Shown: one piece after another, positions 45,281 to 49,549 of the stretch
How the letters are laid out: every line of letters begins with the position of its first letter
Numbering within the stretch: position 1 is the stretch's first letter
Origin: Acanthaster planci
Lineage: Eukaryota > Echinodermata > Asteroidea > Valvatida > Acanthasteridae
DNA length: 49,549 nt
Direction: 5' to 3'
NCBI RefSeq assembly: GCF_001949145.1
Contig: NW_019091404.1
Location: 217,216 to 266,764, forward strand
Position numbers and translations under genes: made by a program
Notes under the pieces: generated by a model
The model's database searches: none
Told to the model about the DNA's origin: nothing
What the model saw: only the letters and a program-made list of their open reading frames with translations

Positions 45281-45632
45281 GTGCCACACTAGTGGGGCTA
45301 TGCCATCCCCAAATAATGCAACACCTTGAGGGTTCCTAAAGTTCCAACATCATTAATCAATCAGCCAATTATGCAGTTGATGTTTGTAGCCTGCTGTCTG
45401 AAGCTCCTGAACTTTGAAACCTGAAATCTAACGGTTTACAATCTATCCCTTTCCTGTATTAAATCGTTGTTTATCATTATTTTGTCAAAATTTTGAATGG
45501 CTGGAAAATGCTTAAAAAAAAAGAAGACTTTTGAAATATGAATTTACTGAATCAGAAATGCTTTGGGGAAAAAACCTCTTTGTTGATAACAATTTTTCAT
45601 TATATTTTTTCTTCCTCAGGAGTCAGGACAAA

Positions 45633-47591
45633 ATGAATAACCTCTCGCCTCGCACGGAGTCAAACAGAACAAAACTACCGCCTCCAGTTCTACCTAAGCC
45701 CTTTGTGACAAGGAATGGCAGAAAACTCATAAAGGATTTGACAAATGCGCCAGCTTCGATGAGACCAACAGCGTCAAATGCTGACCACGGTGTGAAGATC
45801 CTGCAAGGGCTGGAGCTCCAGCGAGGACAGGGGTTGCTGTGCGACACTACACTTGTCGCAGGAAATTGCCGATTCCGAGTCCACAGGGCCGTGCTGGCTG
45901 CAAGCAGCGGATACTTCTGGGACCTGTTCAATGGGGACAAGTCTACCGAGGGAGTAGACTTGAACATCAGGGAAGGGGAGAGGGAGGATATAGTCTTAGA
46001 TAGAGTGGAGCCAGACGTGCTGGAGGGGCTTGTTCAGTATATGTACACTGGTTTGATTAACCTGGAAGATGTGAGCATCGATTCAGTTAGGAAGGCTCTA
46101 GGGAAATGGAAGGAGTATCGGGTAACTGGCTTAGAAAGATCGTGTGTTGATATTCTTAGTCAGAGGTTGCATGCTGAAAACTGCATACGGGTTTATCTCA
46201 CAGCTTGCGAGAATAACCTGGAGGGTGTGAGGTTGACTGCCGAGGAGCTCATCATCGAGAATTTGAGCAAGTTGATGACAGAGGACAGTTTCTTGAGATT
46301 GGACTTGAAGGATCTGTTGGTGCTGGTCAGCAGTCCTTATTTAAAACTGAAATGCAGGCTGGCCCTCCACAGCGCCTCGCAAAAGTGGCTAGACCACGAT
46401 GTAGACAGGATGCGGCATGCTGAAGAGGTCAGAGGTCAGGTGCTCAGCACCCCATTGCGTCTTGTGCTGGGAGACACGACGGAGCGTGCGAATGCACTGG
46501 AAAATATTCGCAAGTCCATGAGTGGTGACATTGACCAAGGGATACAGAATGGAACACGGGACAATGCTTTGTGGGTTACGAGAACCCACCCAACCCAGCC
46601 TGTCATACTGGCTTTTGGCGGGGAAGACAGACAGGGTTTGCCCTCAGAGAGGGTGTATCAACTTCACCCATCATCAGGCTGCTGTGAGCCCTTCCATGCC
46701 ATGCCAATACGCCGGCTGGACCTTGCGCTGACAGCCTATGGGGGTCAGGTCTTTGTGGCCGGAGGTCAATACTCGTCGGATTCTCATGCCTCGGACAGCA
46801 TCGGCACGGTGCACTGCTTTGACCCCAAAACCGAGTCCTGGCGGCAGATGCATCCTATGCTGAAACGGCGTGCCCTATTTACGCTCAGCACAATAGGGGA
46901 TCGTATATATGCTGTAGGGGGGAAGAACGCGCAGGGGTCCCTGGCCAGCGTCGAGTGCTTTGACCCCGCCATGAATGAATGGAGCTTCATAGCTCCACTT
47001 GTCATTCCGACCTTTGGGCATGCCAGCGCTGTGCACGACGGCAGACTCTACACCACAGGAGGCGTGGTGATAGGCAAGCATTTCACCAACTCCCTGCAGT
47101 GTTATGATCCTACCACTGACATTTGGAGTTACCGATGCCCGATGGGTACCAAGCGTGCCCTCCACATGATGTGCGCGGTCGGCGACCACTTGTACGTGCT
47201 CGGTGGAAACACAAGAAACGAACGTGGGAAGCGCATAGACTGCGATGTGGTTGAGCGCTATAGCTTTGAGACAGATCAGTGGGTGAGCGTTAATCCCATA
47301 CCGAGGCCGGTTTGCCTAGCTGGGGTGACCTCTCTGGGACACCGTATATACCTAGTCGGCGGTTACAATGGACGGCTGGCAATGAGGCATGGCGATATCC
47401 AGTGCTATGACACCCTGAAGAACAAGTGGACGAGAATCGGTCAACTGCCCGAGCCACTCATGCGACTGAGCACGTGCACTCTATCCCTACCCATCATGCA
47501 GCACGGCAATGCTGGACAATCTTCAGCCAATCAGCGAAGCAGGTCTGGGTCAACCGGACACTCAGACTCGAGCAGCGAGGGCTCAGTCTGA
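45633..47591 (+). CDS. BTB-BACK-kelch protein (KLHL family), probable CUL3 ubiquitin-ligase adaptor
   Basis: 652 residues in one coding exon. Residues 1-57 are a polar, Pro-containing tail. BTB covers about 60-172 (LLCDTTLVAGNCRFRVHRAV; then LVQYMYTG), BACK about 177-280, and six kelch repeats about 324-618, each with a hydrophobic-GG core (ILAFGG, VFVAGG, IYAVGG, LYTTGG, LYVLGG, IYLVGG). A Ser-rich tail (620-652) ends the protein. Family members bind CUL3 through BTB-BACK and substrates through the kelch propeller. Repeats 3-5 most resemble the KLHL9/13/26/36 group, but I cannot assign an orthologue. The start is the ATG 13 bases inside the exon, after acceptor CTTCCTCAG. The frame stays open upstream to 45531, so intron retention would add 34 residues. 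The BTB has a longer acidic/basic loop (REGERED, about 113-119) than usual. Confidence 0.93.
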   Translation: MNNLSPRTESNRTKLPPPVLPKPFVTRNGRKLIKDLTNAPASMRPTASNADHGVKILQGLELQRGQGLLCDTTLVAGNCRFRVHRAVLAASSGYFWDLFNGDKSTEGVDLNIREGEREDIVLDRVEPDVLEGLVQYMYTGLINLEDVSIDSVRKALGKWKEYRVTGLERSCVDILSQRLHAENCIRVYLTACENNLEGVRLTAEELIIENLSKLMTEDSFLRLDLKDLLVLVSSPYLKLKCRLALHSASQKWLDHDVDRMRHAEEVRGQVLSTPLRLVLGDTTERANALENIRKSMSGDIDQGIQNGTRDNALWVTRTHPTQPVILAFGGEDRQGLPSERVYQLHPSSGCCEPFHAMPIRRLDLALTAYGGQVFVAGGQYSSDSHASDSIGTVHCFDPKTESWRQMHPMLKRRALFTLSTIGDRIYAVGGKNAQGSLASVECFDPAMNEWSFIAPLVIPTFGHASAVHDGRLYTTGGVVIGKHFTNSLQCYDPTTDIWSYRCPMGTKRALHMMCAVGDHLYVLGGNTRNERGKRIDCDVVERYSFETDQWVSVNPIPRPVCLAGVTSLGHRIYLVGGYNGRLAMRHGDIQCYDTLKNKWTRIGQLPEPLMRLSTCTLSLPIMQHGNAGQSSANQRSRSGSTGHSDSSSEGSV

Positions 47592-48863
47592 GGTTTTTAT
47601 GAGTTAAGAACTTTTTTGACGAAAATGTTGCACATTTTGGGATCAGCACTCAGATGCACATATTAATGTTATCAAACTAAATCAGTTTTACGATTTCTCT
47701 GAACTGTGAACAAGTATCGGGGATATAAATAAGCTACGACAGGTTGGACCACTTAGATGGAAATTCAATCAATTGCACATACATACAAGTACTCGCATAT
47801 CCACACAACCCGCCTGCGGCATAAAAAATGACAGATTTCCTGCCTATGCAGGAGCACTCATATTCATGTGCTTTTAAAATTGATAAAATAACCAATTTAA
47901 CGCAATGTATCAATTTGACCACGTATAAAATTAATTATATAACGCAATGACGTATAAAATTAGCTAAAACTCAAACTGGAGGTACAGTGTATCAATTTGA
48001 AATTCTAATAAGATCAACATTTGTAGTCTAAATAACATATGTCCTGACAGAAAAGGCTAAAATCGAAAACAAAGACACTTTCGGCAAACACTTTTGGGTA
48101 GGCAATATCAACTTTATTTATTCACGATTTATCCTGTACATGTATTTTCAAGGAAGTAGGTTGTTATGGAAAATAAAATGAAATTAGGTGCAAACTCGAC
48201 AGTGTGGGGACTCGAACCCTCAACACTTGAAATAATTAATTGAATCGTACGCAACATTGCATGATGTTTATGGTTGAACTAATCTAATCTTCAGCCTCCA
48301 GTTGGTTCCTTTTTTGGCCCTTTTTCTCCCAAGTTTCAAACGAGCAACTCCAAAGCCAAAACTTTACTTTCAATGGTCAGACTGTCATGCATGTATGCCG
48401 TCAAGGACTAAAACACCCAAAGCACTTACTTCCGGTTTTCCCTCAATCCAGAATTTTTTGACAGTGGCCATGTGATTATTTCCAGCATATATGTGGAATG
48501 TCACGACTTTGGCTGAATATATTCCAAGTTTTCGCATTCAGGTTCACTTGAGTTTTCCAGTAATAAATCTGCAAACAGATCCAGAAGAAAAAAACCAAAA
48601 GTTATCTTGTGAATAATCTACTTTTTGTGTGCATTCTGCAAAAAAAATCTCTTTGTAAATTAAGTTGAAGATAACTCTTTACGCTTATATGTACATGTGA
48701 ATATTTTTTGATTCATTTTCGTTCAAAAAACTTTATGACAGACAGTGGTGTGTGGTTATTGAAGTACAAACCGACTTTTAACAAAAAGGTAATAAAGTGG
48801 GGGCATATTACCTCACTTTGCAAGCAAATTCTTTCTAGAGGGTGTTCACTCCTACCGTGTATT
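47592..48863. other. Tail-to-tail intergenic region and 3' UTRs
   Basis: Between the kelch stop codon and the PUSL1-like 3' end. The first plus-strand AATAAA after the kelch gene is at 48172-48177, so its 3' UTR may be about 600 bases. A SINE-like element is present at about 48105-48300. Nothing else is seen. Confidence 0.4.
48105..48300 (-). mobile_element. tRNA-derived SINE-like element
   Basis: On the minus strand, ATTAGTTCAACCATAAACAT resembles a tRNA D-arm/A-box. About 60 bases later GGGTTCGAGTCCCCACAC is a full B-box match. The element ends about 120 bases on in GTGAATAAATAAAGTTGATA, a typical SINE/LINE simple-repeat tail. The distance between boxes is too long and the stems too damaged for a working tRNA gene. 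Confidence 0.5.
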
Positions 48864-48869
48864 TTTATT
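48864..48869 (-). terminator. Polyadenylation signal for the PUSL1-like gene
   Basis: AATAAA on the minus strand, 73 bases after the stop codon at 48943-48945. It is the first such signal downstream. Confidence 0.5.
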
Positions 48870-48942
48870 ATTCCTTCATTTTGCATTGAGCGCTTTGGCT
48901 AATTTGAAAGGGTTACCCGCTGCAGGAAAGATAAATCCCCCA

Positions 48943-49178
48943 TCAATCCTTCAACCCCATCCCCTGCCAGCTTGTGTTCTGCTCACCCTGCTCGTCATAC
49001 AAGACCTCCTTCAGATAGAGTCCCTCCGGTGGGGCGGTGTGACTCATCCTTGGGTGGGCGTTATTGCGGGATTCTAACACCTCCTTCACTTCATCCAGTG
49101 ACCGGCTTCCCTTGCCCACCGAAACCAGGGCAGAGACCATTCTACGGATCTGCTGACGAAACGAAAACCATACGGTGT
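48943..49178 (-). CDS. PUSL1: PUSL1-like terminal exon
   Basis: It starts after acceptor TTGGATCTAG, completes a split Asp codon, and encodes TVWFSFRQQIRRMVSALVSV onward to a TGA stop after GMGLKD. It holds the conserved C-terminal helix and the TAPPEGLYL motif. Confidence 0.78.
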
Positions 49179-49336
49179 CTAGATCCAACAAAATGCAGTT
49201 CATGGACTTTATATAATCTCAAAAGATTTTCCTCTGCATTTGAGTTACCGAGCTGCAAACTGACAACATCCCCCAGTTTGGCATTCTGGTGAATTCGGAC
49301 ATCACTTATTTCCATTTTGCAAGATTCCATTAGGAT
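48943..49336 (-). CDS. PUSL1: TruA-family pseudouridine synthase, PUSL1-like, last two exons (5' part off window)
   Basis: Two minus-strand exons, 49336-49249 (88 bases) and 49178-48943 (236 bases), are joined through a 70-base GT-AG intron in matching phase. They give the last 107 residues. Key stretches are MEISDVRIH, VWFSFRQQIRRMVSALVSVG and TAPPEGLYLKEVLYDE. TruA-family enzymes convert uridine to pseudouridine in tRNA; this C-terminal block (F...RQ.RRM, then TAP..GL.L..V.Y) is a family hallmark and closest to PUSL1, which acts in mitochondria in mammals. The catalytic Asp region lies beyond the right edge. The gene is tail to tail with the kelch gene. PUS1 and PUS3 fit less well, as PUSL1 is the one with a RQVRRM-type motif. 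Confidence 0.75.
49249..49336 (-). CDS. PUSL1: PUSL1-like penultimate exon
   Basis: It encodes ILMESCKMEISDVRIHQNAK and ends VVSLQL plus the first base of Asp, followed by donor GTAACT. The acceptor, TTTGTCCGACAG, has a weak pyrimidine tract, so this 5' boundary is less certain than the 3' one. A preceding exon is not identified inside the window. Confidence 0.6.
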
Positions 49337-49549
49337 CTGTCGGACAAATTCAGAATCATTTTTGGTTGGGTTTGGTTTCATACCTCATGTTGTATGCACG
49401 GGTAAAGGTTTTGATATCTGCAGTGCTTAACCACTTCACGCCGGGATTCTTTTGACCGTGACTGCTGGGCTGTGGTATTGCCCAGTATGCAAAGCTTTGT
49501 CCAACAGCAGGCCTACATTGAACCAGCAGCTGCATGATGAATAGACTGA

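Noticed and set aside
45623-45967. Antisense open frame over the kelch gene
   Set aside because: It is a shadow of the plus-strand coding exon, as are the antisense frames at 46389-46589, 46784-47005 and 46875-47189.
48200-48300. Functional tRNA gene on the minus strand
   Set aside because: The B-box is good, but the acceptor and anticodon stems do not pair and the spacing is too long; a SINE head fits better.
49381-49500. Upstream PUSL1 exon reading STADIKTFTRAYNM on the minus strand
   Set aside because: It would need a 47-base intron and the phases do not match; the next exon is more likely beyond the right edge.

Overview
The window is eukaryotic DNA, most likely from a marine invertebrate deuterostome. 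My best guess is an echinoderm, probably a sea star. The basis is intron-rich animal genes with GT-AG splicing, basement-membrane and kelch-like genes, many small inverted-repeat DNA transposons, and very frequent ACATGT/GTACATGTAC palindromes. The species call is inference. Most of the window is intron and repeat; recognisable coding sequence is only about 3 kb.

From 1 to about 40,200 the window holds the 5' end of one large minus-strand gene. I could join six exons with matching splice phases: signal peptide (40124-40195), an acidic segment with two Ser-Gly dipeptides (14672-14939), a SEA domain split over three exons (13151-13266, 12630-12688, 12107-12267), then a Pro/Thr linker plus two LDL-receptor class A repeats (4314-4652). 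This order is that of the N-terminus of perlecan (HSPG2), the basement-membrane heparan sulfate proteoglycan. The rest of the gene lies beyond the left edge. Intron 1 is about 25 kb and intron 5 about 7.5 kb. Both are filled with transposon relics, minisatellites and low-complexity tracts; I found no nested protein gene.

From 40,200 to 44,700 lies the divergent intergenic region between perlecan and a plus-strand BTB-BACK-kelch gene. It probably holds both promoters and I see no clear gene in it. The kelch gene has a probable untranslated exon ending at 44898, a 721-bp intron and one coding exon (45633-47591, 652 residues). It is a probable CUL3 substrate adaptor.

From about 48,900 to the right edge are the last two exons of a minus-strand TruA-family pseudouridine synthase, best matched to PUSL1. 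It is tail to tail with the kelch gene, and a SINE-like element sits between them. The three genes have no evident shared pathway.

The mobile and repeat fraction holds most of the unusual material: a hAT-like element with a perfect 8-bp target duplication, a second hAT-like element with a degenerate one, a 169-bp near-perfect foldback flanked by TA, three related inverted-repeat elements in two orientations, two copies of a small palindromic element, a Penelope-type terminus with a hammerhead-like core, a 24-bp x 9 minisatellite, and a stem-loop of microRNA-precursor size in the kelch gene intron. I did not find a convincing new multi-gene system.
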